DNA from: Phycisphaerae bacterium
Lineage (GTDB): Bacteria > Planctomycetota > Phycisphaerae > WQYP01
Length of the DNA stretch: 12,180 nucleotides
Assembly: GCA_013044065.1 (NCBI GenBank)
Contig: JABEVA010000182.1
Coordinates: forward strand, 1-12,180
Direction of reading: 5' to 3'
Translations under genes and position numbers: made by a program
Shown: positions 1 to 7,609 of the stretch, piece after piece
Layout of the letters: every line of letters starts with the position of its first letter
Position numbering within the stretch: position 1 is the first letter of the stretch
Notes under the pieces: model-generated
What the model saw: only the letters and a program-made list of their open reading frames with translations
Database searches by the model: none
What the model was told of the DNA's origin: nothing

Positions 1-51
1 CTCGGCCACAGCCCAACTCCTTTTTAATGACCTGACACCGAAGCAAGAGAA

Positions 52-1155
52 TTACGCGGCTCCGGAGTTGCCCGCAGCCGAATCCGTTGCAGGCTTGCCG
101 ATGCTATCGCGCATGGACGTGTCGGCCTGAATGTTTTTCATGCGATAGTAATCCATAATGCCCAGATGCCCGCTGCGAAAGGCATCGGCCATGGCCAACG
201 GAATCTGGGCTTCCGCTTCAATAACCTTGGCGCGATTTAACTGGGCCAAGGCGCGGTTTTCCTGATCCTGGGCGACGGCCATGGCCCGGCGCTTTTCTGC
301 CTCAGCCTGGAAAATCTGCTTATTGGCTTCGGCCTGCCGCGTTTGCAATTCCGCGCCGACGTTGTCTCCGACATCCATATCGGCGATATCGATCGATAAA
401 ATCTGAAAGGCGGTGCCCGCGTCAAGCCCGTTGGCCAACACGGCCTTGCTGATGAGATCCGGACTTTCCAGGACATGTTTGTACGTATCCGCCGAGCCAA
501 TGGCCGCGACAATGCCCTGACCCACACGGGCCACCACGGTTTCTTCGCCGGCACCACTGACGAGTTGCTTCATGTTGGTTCGTACGGTGACCCGAGCCTT
601 GACCCGAAGTTGAATGCCGTCCCTGGCCACGCCATCGTGGGTTTGCCGGCCGCTGTTGGGTCCGGGCACATCAATAACGCGTGGATTGACGCTGGTCTGC
701 ACCGCTTCGAGCACATCGCGGCCGGCCAGATCAATGGCCGTGGCCATGCCCCAAGGCAGATCAATTTGGGCCCGATGGGCGGCGATCATGGCTCTGGAGA
801 CCCGCGTGACATTGCCGCCGGCCATAAAATGGGCCTGTAATTGGTTGGTGGTGACTTGCAACCCGGCCTGGACCATGGAGATTTTGGTGGTGGTAATTTC
901 GCGGGCGTTCACTTTGCGCAAGCGCATGCCGATAAGTGCCCACATGCTCACGTCCGCGTGCGCCGAAAAGGCTTGCAGCCACAACGTGAACACCTGGGCA
1001 ATGGCGATGAAGAAGACCACCGCCACCACCGCCACCACCGCGATGATAATCCAGATAAGCATGGAGCCGTGGTCCGCAGCCGCCACCGGCATAGCCCGGC
1101 TGATCGGCCCTAGGATAAAATCCACCCCCTGCCCCATGATCGAAGTCAATCCCAT
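52..1155 (-). CDS. floA: Flotillin-like protein FloA (YqfA family)
   Basis: A 367-residue protein of the bacterial FloA family, membrane-anchored scaffolds that organise membrane microdomains and influence fluidity, secretion and signalling. One strongly hydrophobic segment (about residues 32-57) is followed by the FloA motif LIGMRLRKV (about 74-82), then the SPFH-like core and an Ala/Glu/Gln-rich stretch (about 266-320) expected to form the coiled coil for oligomerisation. The C-terminal QIPLAMADAFRSGHLGIMDYYR block is nearly diagnostic (known of the family). It is some 35 residues longer than the usual 330, mainly from an N-terminal extension before the membrane segment and a Ser/Ala-rich tail. 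The ATG at 1155 is preceded by GAAAGGGG at good spacing. It lies downstream of the suf operon on the same strand but 224 bp away, with its own candidate promoter, so it is probably a separate unit. The often-linked NfeD-type partner is not visible in the 51 bp beyond its TAA stop. Confidence 0.93.
   Translation of the reverse strand: MGLTSIMGQGVDFILGPISRAMPVAAADHGSMLIWIIIAVVAVVAVVFFIAIAQVFTLWLQAFSAHADVSMWALIGMRLRKVNAREITTTKISMVQAGLQVTTNQLQAHFMAGGNVTRVSRAMIAAHRAQIDLPWGMATAIDLAGRDVLEAVQTSVNPRVIDVPGPNSGRQTHDGVARDGIQLRVKARVTVRTNMKQLVSGAGEETVVARVGQGIVAAIGSADTYKHVLESPDLISKAVLANGLDAGTAFQILSIDIADMDVGDNVGAELQTRQAEANKQIFQAEAEKRRAMAVAQDQENRALAQLNRAKVIEAEAQIPLAMADAFRSGHLGIMDYYRMKNIQADTSMRDSIGKPATDSAAGNSGAA
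1017..1043. repeat. Three tandem 9-bp units inside floA
   Basis: Units of CCACCGCCA occur at 1017-1025 and 1026-1034, and a near copy CCACCGCGA at 1035-1043. On the coding (minus) strand they encode repeated Ala-Val-Val in the FloA membrane segment (about residues 39-47). Slippage by one unit would change the membrane helix length by three residues without breaking the frame. Confidence 0.8.
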
Positions 1156-1217
1156 GACATTCCCCTTTCTAAAGTAGAACCGCTAATTTCGTCGCGCAAC
1201 TGCCAAATACAATTTTC

Positions 1218-1246
1218 ACCTTACGAGCGAAGAGCGTGCGTGTCAA
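1218..1246 (-). promoter_or_regulatory. Candidate sigma70-type promoter of floA
   Basis: On the minus strand a perfect -35 hexamer TTGACA (1246-1241) is followed by a 17-nt spacer and a weak -10 TAAGGT (1223-1218). The predicted start of transcription is near 1211, giving a leader of about 55 nt before the floA ATG. The -35 and spacing are ideal but the -10 is poor. The call rests on sequence only. Confidence 0.4.
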
Positions 1247-1270
1247 TGGCGAAGCGGCGATGGGCGTTAG

Positions 1271-1306
1271 ACGGGTGTGCCCGTTAGACATCCCGATAGA
1301 CATCGG
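1271..1306. other. Two small adjacent hairpins between the suf operon and floA
   Basis: Two perfect short inverted repeats lie side by side: ACGGG-TGTG-CCCGT (1271-1284) and CCGAT-AGAC-ATCGG (1293-1306). CGTTAGAC is also directly repeated (1265-1272 and 1282-1289). They fall in the 224-bp spacer after the last suf gene, where a terminator would be expected, but no U-tract follows on either strand. They could be part of a Rho-dependent or processed 3' end, or mean nothing. Confidence 0.3.
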
Positions 1307-1379
1307 CACGAAGGCAGAAGGCGGGATGGGGACGATGGCGGCACGAGGGAAGACGACCAGGAGCAGACCCCGGTGGCCA

Positions 1380-2099
1380 CTACATGAGGCCGAGGGCCAA
1401 TTGGGCTTCTTCCGACATGCGATCCTTGCTCCAGGGTGGATCCCACACCAGATTCACTTTCGCCCCCTTCACCGCAGCAATGGTTTCGACCGCCGCGGCA
1501 ACCGCCGGGGGCATGGAGCCGGCCACCGGGCAGCCGGGGGCCGTGAGGGTCATATCGATGACGACTTCGCGCTCGGGCAGAATGGTTATTTTGTAGATCA
1601 GGCCCAGATCATAGATGTTGACGGGAATTTCGGGATCAAAAATAGTGCGGAGCTTTTCGATAATTTCCGCCTCCAGCACTTTATCATGCAGACCGGAAAA
1701 TTCAGGCGACGACGGGGCCTTGGTCCCATCCGCCACGGATTCCCCGCCAGCGGCCGGAGATGCGGTGCCGGCGGAACTTTCGGCGGCGGGCTTTACGGGC
1801 AAACGTGTGGCATGAGGATTTTTGAAGGTAAAGCCCCGCCCACCCGCTTCATCTTTGAAGTCAATTTCCGTACCATCCAAACTTGGAAAACTGGTGGGAT
1901 CGCACACCACTTTGATATCCTGTGAAACGCCGGTCACATCGTCATCGGCTGAAACCTCAGTCAGATCCAGAATATAGTTAAAGCCGTGCATGTTGCGGCC
2001 TTTGATGCCGACGCGCAGCACCACATGGTCAGCCATGGCCTGATCTTTGATGATGGCCTTAATTTCCTGGGCGGCCCGCGGAGTTAATGTCACTGCCAT
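1380..2099 (-). CDS. Degenerate A-type carrier (IscA/HesB-like) domain fused to SufT/MIP18 (DUF59) domain
   Basis: A 239-residue protein (ATG at 2099), last gene of the suf operon and probably an Fe-S maturation or targeting factor. Residues about 1-97 match the A-type carrier fold (start MAVTLTPRAAQEIK, then DGTEIDF and GRGFTFKNPHAT), but the three ligand cysteines are gone: the first is Met (GRNMHGF), and the C-terminal CGCG is absent because the chain runs into LPVKP. A Pro/Ala/Ser-rich linker (about 100-135) leads to a complete DUF59 domain (about 140-239) with DPEIPVNIYDLGLIY, the conserved Cys in TAPGCP, and VWDPPWSKDRMS. In SufT/CIA2/MIP18 proteins this domain helps mature Fe-S proteins (known). 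An in-frame TTG at 2111 would add four residues, but AGGAATTGGAA places the ribosome site better for the ATG. The gene starts 27 nt after sufU and ends in TAG. The A-type half probably acts as a protein-docking module, as in NfuA (inference). Confidence 0.85.
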   Translation of the reverse strand: MAVTLTPRAAQEIKAIIKDQAMADHVVLRVGIKGRNMHGFNYILDLTEVSADDDVTGVSQDIKVVCDPTSFPSLDGTEIDFKDEAGGRGFTFKNPHATRLPVKPAAESSAGTASPAAGGESVADGTKAPSSPEFSGLHDKVLEAEIIEKLRTIFDPEIPVNIYDLGLIYKITILPEREVVIDMTLTAPGCPVAGSMPPAVAAAVETIAAVKGAKVNLVWDPPWSKDRMSEEAQLALGLM

Positions 2100-2126
2100 G
2101 GCTAATTCCAATTCCTGAAAAACAAC

Positions 2127-2579
2127 CTATTCTGTTTTTACCGGCGCGGCGCTGCCCTGGAGCGCGGCCTGCAAGGTATGCCAGGCCAAGGTGGCACATT
2201 TGACCCGCACCGGAAATTCCCGTACACCGCCGAATACCGCCAATTTGCCCAGCAATTCTTCATCTTTATCCGCATGGTTTCCGGTGGTGAGTAGATTATG
2301 GAAGCTCTCAAAAATGGCCTGGGCATCGGCCAGCGACTTACCGTTGAGAGCCTCGGTCATCATCGAGGCGGATGCGGTGGAAATGGCACAGCCGGACCCG
2401 GTAAAGCTAACATCCTCAATCACCCCATTTTCCACCCGTACGAAAACCCGGAGACGATCGCCGCACAGGGGATTGTGCCCATCGGCGGCGTGGGCGGAAT
2501 CCGGCATGGTATGGAAGTTCCGCGGCTTTTTGGCGTGGTCCAAAATTACTTCCTGATAAAGTTCGCGTAAATCCGACAT
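2127..2579 (-). CDS. sufU: SufU-type Fe-S assembly / sulfur-relay protein
   Basis: A 150-residue IscU-fold protein. The three conserved cysteines and the Asp are present: C39 and D41 in NPLCGDR, C64 in GSGCAIS and C128 in VKCATLAW. The roughly 20-residue stretch between the central helix and the third Cys, which separates SufU from IscU, is present (about 98-120). In the SufU family this site binds zinc, and the protein takes the persulfide from SufS (known). That fits the sufS neighbour and the lack of sufE in the operon. The ATG overlaps the sufS TGA by one base (TGATG), implying translational coupling. It ends in TAG after a short PVKTE tail. Confidence 0.95.
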   Translation of the reverse strand: MSDLRELYQEVILDHAKKPRNFHTMPDSAHAADGHNPLCGDRLRVFVRVENGVIEDVSFTGSGCAISTASASMMTEALNGKSLADAQAIFESFHNLLTTGNHADKDEELLGKLAVFGGVREFPVRVKCATLAWHTLQAALQGSAAPVKTE

Positions 2580-3856
2580 CAGCCGAAAACCTCTTTCACC
2601 TTTTCCAGTCCCAGCACCAACTGATCGACATCTTCGCGCGTGTTATAAAAGGCCAGGGAGGCCCGCGCGGTGGCCGGAATTCCGTAACGGTCCATCACCG
2701 GCTGGCAGCAATGATGGCCGGTGCGGATGGCCACGCCTTGACCATCGAGAATGGTACCCACATCATGGGGATGGGCATAGGCGAGCACAAAGGAAATCAC
2801 CGCGGCCTTTTCCGCAGCGGTACCGACAATTTTCAGGCCTTTGACGCGGGTGAGTTTTTCCTGGGCATAAAGCAGCAGTTGCTGCTCATAGCCGCCAATG
2901 CGATCCAGACCGATACCGGTGATGTAATCCAGGGCGGCGGCGAGTCCTAAAGCCCCGGAGATATTTGGCGTTCCGGCTTCAAATTTCTGGGGAGCCGGGG
3001 CGTAGGTGGTTTGGTCAAAGGTGACGGTTTCAATCATGTCGCCGCCGCCCTGATAAGGCGGCATGGCCTGTAAGATCGGCTCTCTGGCGTAGAGCACGCC
3101 GATGCCCGTAGGCCCGCATATCTTGTGGCCGGAAAACACAAAAAAGTCGCAGTCGATAGCCCGCACATCAATGGGCAGGTGAGGGACCGATTGTGCGCCA
3201 TCGACCAGCGTCAGCGCCCCGGCCGCATGGGCCAGCCGCACCATGCGCTGCACCGGGTTGATGGTACCGAGCGCATTGGATACGTGCGTTATGGCCACCA
3301 GCCGGGTGCGTGGATTGAGCAACTTTTCGTATTCGTCCAGGCAAAGCTCTCCGACGTCGTTGATTGGAATCACCCGCAGCACGGCACCGGCGCGCTTAGC
3401 GAGCATTTGCCAGGGGACGATATTGGAATGATGTTCGAGCGTGGAAAGGATAATTTCATCGCCAGAGCGCACATTGGCACCGCCCCAACTTGTGGCAACC
3501 AGATTGATCGCTTCGGTGGCCCCGCGCACAAATACTATTTCCCGGGAATCTGTAGCGTTGATGAACTGCCGCACACGCTCCCGTGCCGCTTCATACGTGG
3601 CAGTCGCCTCCATGCTTAACTGATAAACACCCCGATGAATATTGGCATTTTGACTGTTGTAAAACCGCGTTATCGCGGCAATCACGGCCTGGGGTTTCTG
3701 GCTGGTGGCGGCATTATCCAAGTAGGCCAGGCGCCGGCCATGGGCGGTGAGCTGCAAAATCGGAAAGTCACCACGGATGTCGTCGGGGGAAAAGGCCGGT
3801 GCCAGAGGCGTGGGCGATCCTTGGCCGCGGGTGGATTTTACGGTGGTGACGGCCAT
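2579..3856 (-). CDS. sufS: Cysteine desulfurase SufS (group II, PLP-dependent)
   Basis: A 425-residue class V aminotransferase-fold enzyme that converts cysteine to alanine and carries the sulfur as an enzyme persulfide for Fe-S assembly. Visible motifs are DNAATSQKP (about 47-55), EHHSNIVPWQ (141-150), THVSNALGT (190-198), DGAQSVPH (219-226), the PLP lysine K245 in FSGHK, and the active cysteine C383 in RTGHHCCQP on the group II loop. The reading frame is open 35 codons further upstream (to 3961), but that overlaps sufD and encodes non-family sequence. The ATG at 3856 has a strong GGGAGGAA site and begins one base after the sufD stop. Position between sufD and sufU matches SufS-SufU sulfur transfer. 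Confidence 0.97.
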   Translation of the reverse strand: MAVTTVKSTRGQGSPTPLAPAFSPDDIRGDFPILQLTAHGRRLAYLDNAATSQKPQAVIAAITRFYNSQNANIHRGVYQLSMEATATYEAARERVRQFINATDSREIVFVRGATEAINLVATSWGGANVRSGDEIILSTLEHHSNIVPWQMLAKRAGAVLRVIPINDVGELCLDEYEKLLNPRTRLVAITHVSNALGTINPVQRMVRLAHAAGALTLVDGAQSVPHLPIDVRAIDCDFFVFSGHKICGPTGIGVLYAREPILQAMPPYQGGGDMIETVTFDQTTYAPAPQKFEAGTPNISGALGLAAALDYITGIGLDRIGGYEQQLLLYAQEKLTRVKGLKIVGTAAEKAAVISFVLAYAHPHDVGTILDGQGVAIRTGHHCCQPVMDRYGIPATARASLAFYNTREDVDQLVLGLEKVKEVFG

Positions 3857-3857
3857 G

Positions 3858-5171
3858 TTAAAATTCCTCCCGCTCCAGCCTATGCAATTCGGTGACCACG
3901 AGGTCTTCCAACATGGTGCGCAAAGCCGGCTGCCACACACGGGCCAGCACATCGGCGGCAAAGGCGCTGGTCAACATGGCCCGGGCCTGATTATAGGCCA
4001 GCCCTCTGGCCCGCAGATAAAAGAGTTGCTCATCATCCAACGGTCCATTGGTGGAACCATGGGTACACTTGACATCATCGGCATAGATTTCCAACTGCGG
4101 TTGGGAATTCATGGTGGCCTGGCTGGAAAGCAACACGGCCTTACTGGTTTGTTTGGCATCGGTCTTTTGGGATCCGGGCCGCACCAGAATTTTGCCGGTA
4201 AAGGTTCCGCTGGACCGGCCCGCCAGGAGGCTCTTGTACAACTCGTGGCTGGCGCAATGTTCGCGTGCATGATCGAGCATGGTGTGATTGTCCACATGCT
4301 GCCGCCCCGCCGTCATGGAAAGGCCATTGAGCGTGGCCTGGCTACCGGGTCCGGCCAGAGTCACGGTAACATTGTTGCGTACCAGCAGACCGCCTTGATT
4401 GAGGGATAAGGATTGAAAGGTCACGTCCCGGTCCAGATGAACATAATCCGAGCCGATATGTGAGGCGGCGGTTCCCTCGCGCTGAATTTTGACCAACTCC
4501 ACCCTGCTGCCGACACCAACATAGGTTTCCACCAGGGAATTCGTCAAATAGGCGAGGTTGTCAGGCCCGGCAAAGCTTAAAACCACGGTCACGCTGGAAT
4601 TGGCCCCGATTTTAAGAAGGATTCGGGGATAGGCGGCAAACGGCTGTGCGCCGACGGCATGCACAATCAAATTCAGAGGCGCAGCGACGGTGATGCCTGC
4701 CGGCACCTCGACAAGCACCACATCGCTAAAATTAGCGGTGTTCAGAGCGCTGAGACCGTGATGGGTTGGGCGGGCCTGGGTCCCCAGCAGGTCTTCAAAT
4801 ATCTTCAACTCCGCGGCGGCGGCTTGCGAGAGCAACGCTATTTTTACCGGAGCGGGCGGCAAACGAGAGGCCTGGTGATGGAACTTCCCGTTGACCAACA
4901 CCAGCTCGGCAGCCTCGATTCCGGGCAGGCGGCCATCCGATGACGGCGCAGCGGCCAAGGCAGCGGCGGTGGATGAAAAAACAGTCTCCGCCAGCGGGGA
5001 TAAGTCGGTAAAACGCCATTGCTCGTCAGTATTTTTCGGCAAACCGGCGCGCAGCCACTGCTGGCGGGCCTCTTCCCGCCGGGCTTGCAGCCAAAGAGGG
5101 CCTGGGGAGGAATCCGAAGCGCTGGGTAGCAGCCGCTGGAGGTAGCTTGTATTGGTCATCAATTGGGTCAT
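3858..5171 (-). CDS. sufD: SufD, Fe-S scaffold component of the SufBCD complex
   Basis: A protein of about 437 residues, close to the family size (E. coli SufD is about 423). It has the N-terminal helical region with the DEQWRFTDLSPL motif, the central beta-helix core, and the family's C-terminal block YADDVKCTHGST with the conserved histidine, followed by DDEQLFYLRARGL. In the SufBC2D complex SufD pairs with SufB and supplies residues for cluster assembly and iron entry (known). Start choice is open: ATG at 5171, GTG at 5195 (8 residues longer) and ATG at 5159 all lack a strong Shine-Dalgarno site. I chose 5171 because it opens with MTQLM, like other SufD N termini, and lies 45 nt past the sufC stop. 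The gene ends in TAA one base before the sufS ATG. Confidence 0.93.
   Translation of the reverse strand: MTQLMTNTSYLQRLLPSASDSSPGPLWLQARREEARQQWLRAGLPKNTDEQWRFTDLSPLAETVFSSTAAALAAAPSSDGRLPGIEAAELVLVNGKFHHQASRLPPAPVKIALLSQAAAAELKIFEDLLGTQARPTHHGLSALNTANFSDVVLVEVPAGITVAAPLNLIVHAVGAQPFAAYPRILLKIGANSSVTVVLSFAGPDNLAYLTNSLVETYVGVGSRVELVKIQREGTAASHIGSDYVHLDRDVTFQSLSLNQGGLLVRNNVTVTLAGPGSQATLNGLSMTAGRQHVDNHTMLDHAREHCASHELYKSLLAGRSSGTFTGKILVRPGSQKTDAKQTSKAVLLSSQATMNSQPQLEIYADDVKCTHGSTNGPLDDEQLFYLRARGLAYNQARAMLTSAFAADVLARVWQPALRTMLEDLVVTELHRLEREEF
3864..3871 (-). promoter_or_regulatory. Ribosome-binding site that fixes the sufS start
   Basis: On the minus strand GGGAGGAA lies 7 nt before the ATG at 3856, inside the last codons of sufD. 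This selects that ATG over the upstream in-frame start at 3961 and suggests re-initiation after sufD. Confidence 0.75.
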
Positions 5172-5216
5172 GGATATAGCACCGTTGAAATTCACAAATC
5201 GCTGGAAACGGCAGGA

Positions 5217-5978
5217 TCAATGGACGGCGACCGGTTCTTCAAGCCAACCATAGCCGCGGGCTTCCAGTTCCAGGGCGAGATTTTTATCGCCGGATTTAAT
5301 GATCTGTCCATCGCGCAGTACATGGACATAATCCGGAACGATGTAATTCAGCAGACGCTGATAATGCGTTACCAGCAGTATGCCGCGGTCCGGCCCGCGC
5401 AGAGAATTGACTCCGCCGGCAACAATGCGCAGGGCGTCAATATCCAAGCCGGAATCGGTTTCGTCGAGAATGGCCAGTTTTGGATCCAGCACAGCCATCT
5501 GCAAAATTTCGTTGCGTTTCTTTTCGCCGCCGGAAAAGCCTTCGTTGACCGCCCGCGACAAAAAGCTGGTGTCCATATCCAGTAATTTCATTTTTTGTTT
5601 CATGAGCTTAAGAAAATCCATTGCATCGAGTTCCGGCTGGCCATGGTATTTACGCACGGCATTGAGGGCGGCCTTGAGAAAATAGCTGGTGGACACGCCG
5701 GGAATTTCGACGGGATATTGAAACGCCAGAAAGAGGCCCGCACAGGCCCGCTCTTCCGGCGACATATCCAGCAGATCCTGTCCATTCAACCGGACTGATC
5801 CGCCGGTGACCACATAGGTATCACGCCCGGCGAGCACCTGGGCCAGGGTGCTTTTACCCGAGCCATTAGGTCCCATGATCGCATGGACTTCGCCCGGGGC
5901 AATCGTTAAATTCACCCCGCGGAGGATTTGTCGTCCGGCGATACCGGCTTGCAGATCTTTTATTTCGAGAATTGGCAT
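5217..5978 (-). CDS. sufC: SufC, ABC-type ATPase of the SUF complex
   Basis: A 253-residue soluble ABC ATPase that drives conformational change of SufB-SufD during cluster assembly. It shows Walker A GPNGSGKST (36-44), the Q-loop in FLAFQYPVEIPG (83-94), the SufC signature FSGGEKKRNEI (148-158), Walker B LAILDE with D172/E173, the D-loop SGLD (176-179) and the switch histidine H205 in LLVTHYQRLL. The upstream open frame overlaps sufB with non-family sequence. The ATG at 5978, with AGAGGAA close upstream, gives MPILEIKDL, the usual SufC N terminus. It follows sufB by 59 nt and precedes sufD, the classic order. Confidence 0.97.
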   Translation of the reverse strand: MPILEIKDLQAGIAGRQILRGVNLTIAPGEVHAIMGPNGSGKSTLAQVLAGRDTYVVTGGSVRLNGQDLLDMSPEERACAGLFLAFQYPVEIPGVSTSYFLKAALNAVRKYHGQPELDAMDFLKLMKQKMKLLDMDTSFLSRAVNEGFSGGEKKRNEILQMAVLDPKLAILDETDSGLDIDALRIVAGGVNSLRGPDRGILLVTHYQRLLNYIVPDYVHVLRDGQIIKSGDKNLALELEARGYGWLEEPVAVH

Positions 5979-5982
5979 TGGA

Positions 5983-5989
5983 TTCCTCT
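5983..5989 (-). promoter_or_regulatory. Ribosome-binding site that fixes the sufC start
   Basis: AGAGGAA on the minus strand sits 4 nt before the ATG at 5978 (6 nt after AGAGG), in the 59-nt sufB-sufC spacer. It rules out the longer open frame reaching back into sufB. Confidence 0.65.
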
Positions 5990-6037
5990 GGTTTTGAGTT
6001 TTTACCGTTACAGAGTTCTGGTTGGTTAGTCCGCCGG

Positions 6038-7483
6038 TCAGCCCACGCTGCCTTCCAGGCTTACGCCCAGGAGTTTCTGGGCTTCGACGGCAAATTCCAT
6101 GGGCAGTTCCTTGAACACTTCCTTGCAAAAGCCGTTGATGATCATGTTGACGGCATCTTCCAGGGCAATACCGCGCTGTTTGCAGTAAAAGAGCTGATCT
6201 TCGCCGATTTTGGAGGTGGAGGCCTCGTGTTCGGCACGCGAGGTGGTATTTTTCATTTCAATGTACGGAAAAGTATGTGCTCCGCATTGATCGCCCAGCA
6301 GCAGCGAATCGCACTGGGTGTAATTGCGGGCGTTGGCCGCACCCTTGAGCACCTTGACCAGGCCGCGATACGTATTTTGACCGTGGCCGGCCGATATGCC
6401 CTTGGACACAATGGTGCTGCGGGTATTTTTGCCGATATGAATCATTTTGGTACCGGTATCGGCCTGCTGGTAATTGTTGGCCAAAGCCACGGAATAGAAC
6501 TCGCCGATGGAATTGTCGCCCTGTAAAATCACACTGGGATATTTCCAGGTGATAGCCGAGCCGGTCTCGACCTGCGTCCAGGAAATCCGCGAGTTTTGCC
6601 CCAGGCACTTGCCGCGTTTGGTGACAAAATTATAAATTCCACCTTTTCCCTGTTTGTCCCCGGGATACCAGTTCTGCACCGTTGAATATTTGATTTGGGC
6701 GTTGTCCATGGCCACGAGTTCCACCACCGCGGCATGCAACTGGTTTTCATCGCGCATGGGCGCGGTGCAGCCTTCCAGATAGCTGACATAGGCACCCTCT
6801 TCGGCGATGATCAGCGTGCGTTCGAACTGGCCGGTTTCCTTGGCGTTAATGCGGAAGTAGGTGGAAAGTTCCATGGGACAGCGGACACCTTTGGGCACAA
6901 AGCAAAATGAGCCATCACTGAACACCGCGGAATTGAGCGTGGCGTAGAAGTTATCGGAATACGGAACCACGGACCCCAGATACTTCCGCACGAGATCGGG
7001 ATGGGTTTTGACGGCTTCGGAAAACGATCCGAAAATAACCCCCATTTCGGCGAGCTTGGCTTTAAAGGTGGTAGCAACGGAAACGCTATCGAAAACCGCA
7101 TCCACGGCTACGTTGGCGAGCAATTTCTGTTCCGCCAGCGGCACGCCGAGCTTGGCGTAGGTACGGAGCAATTCGGGATCAACTTCGTCCAGACTGGCCA
7201 GCTTCTTTTTGGATTTTGGGGCGGAATAATAAATGATGTCCTGAAAGTCGATGGGCGGATACTTGATATTGGCCCATTGCGGCGGCACCATGGTCAACCA
7301 ATGGCGATAGGCTTTCAGGCGAAAATCCAGCAGAAATTCCGGCTCGTCCTTGCGACGGGAAATTTCGCGAATGATGTCTTCGTTGAGGCCTTTGGGAAGA
7401 GCATCGGCGTCAATATCGGTGACAAAACCCCACTCGTACTCTTTATTGGCGAGGGTTTCGATGGTTCCGGTATCTGTAGACAT
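6038..7483 (-). CDS. sufB: SufB, Fe-S scaffold component of the SufBCD complex
   Basis: A 481-residue protein and first gene of the operon; SufB is the main scaffold on which the cluster is built. Highly conserved SufB blocks are present: FCFVPKGVRCPMELSTYFRIN (about 193-213), the sulfur-accepting cysteine C239 in YLEGCTAP, WYPGDKQGKGGIYNFVTKRG (272-291), the C391 block TQCDSLLLGDQCGAHTFPYIE, and EHEASTSKIGEDQ (418-430), whose Glu/His residues match those implicated in cluster assembly in E. coli SufB. The ATG at 7483 has GGAG about 8 nt upstream. A promoter, a palindrome and a folded leader precede it, divergent from the RNase D gene. Confidence 0.98.
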   Translation of the reverse strand: MSTDTGTIETLANKEYEWGFVTDIDADALPKGLNEDIIREISRRKDEPEFLLDFRLKAYRHWLTMVPPQWANIKYPPIDFQDIIYYSAPKSKKKLASLDEVDPELLRTYAKLGVPLAEQKLLANVAVDAVFDSVSVATTFKAKLAEMGVIFGSFSEAVKTHPDLVRKYLGSVVPYSDNFYATLNSAVFSDGSFCFVPKGVRCPMELSTYFRINAKETGQFERTLIIAEEGAYVSYLEGCTAPMRDENQLHAAVVELVAMDNAQIKYSTVQNWYPGDKQGKGGIYNFVTKRGKCLGQNSRISWTQVETGSAITWKYPSVILQGDNSIGEFYSVALANNYQQADTGTKMIHIGKNTRSTIVSKGISAGHGQNTYRGLVKVLKGAANARNYTQCDSLLLGDQCGAHTFPYIEMKNTTSRAEHEASTSKIGEDQLFYCKQRGIALEDAVNMIINGFCKEVFKELPMEFAVEAQKLLGVSLEGSVG

Positions 7484-7498
7484 GGCGCGAACTCCAAA

Positions 7499-7565
7499 CT
7501 TTTAGCGTAAAAGCGGATGCCCTAACCGGCCTGCCCCGTCGCCAAACCGTCCGGCCGGTGCATCC
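7499..7565 (-). promoter_or_regulatory. Structured 5' leader of the suf operon (two stem-loops)
   Basis: On the minus strand, directly after the predicted transcript start, GGATGCACCGGCC (7565-7553) pairs with GGCCGGT plus GCATCC (7531-7525 and 7520-7515). This gives 13 base pairs with a 4-nt bulge and a 21-nt loop that contains two GACGG copies. A second perfect hairpin, CTTTTA-CGC-TAAAAG (7513-7499), follows after one base and ends just before the sufB Shine-Dalgarno GGAG. No U-tract follows, so it is not an obvious intrinsic terminator. It could set mRNA stability or ribosome access. I recognise no known riboswitch class. Confidence 0.5.
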
Positions 7566-7579
7566 ACTCTCTGCCCTTA

Positions 7580-7608
7580 ATCCTATACCTCCGGCTAGCT
7601 TAGGTCAA
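7580..7608 (-). promoter_or_regulatory. Candidate sigma70-type promoter of the suf operon
   Basis: On the minus strand TTGACC (7608-7603), a 17-nt spacer and TAGGAT (7585-7580) match 5 of 6 and 4 of 6 consensus bases. The predicted start near 7573 gives a leader of about 90 nt to the sufB ATG. The dyad at 7610-7624 ends one base upstream of the -35 box. Confidence 0.5.
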
Positions 7609-7609
7609 T

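Noticed and set aside
1271..1306. Intrinsic terminator after the suf operon
   Set aside because: The hairpins are short and neither strand shows a following run of T, so I list them only as structure.
1236..1925. A 229-codon plus-strand frame over the A-type/SufT gene
   Set aside because: Antisense shadow; the minus-strand product has clear family motifs.
3857..3961. Longer SufS start at 3961
   Set aside because: The added 35 residues overlap sufD and are not SufS-like; a strong GGGAGGAA serves the ATG at 3856.
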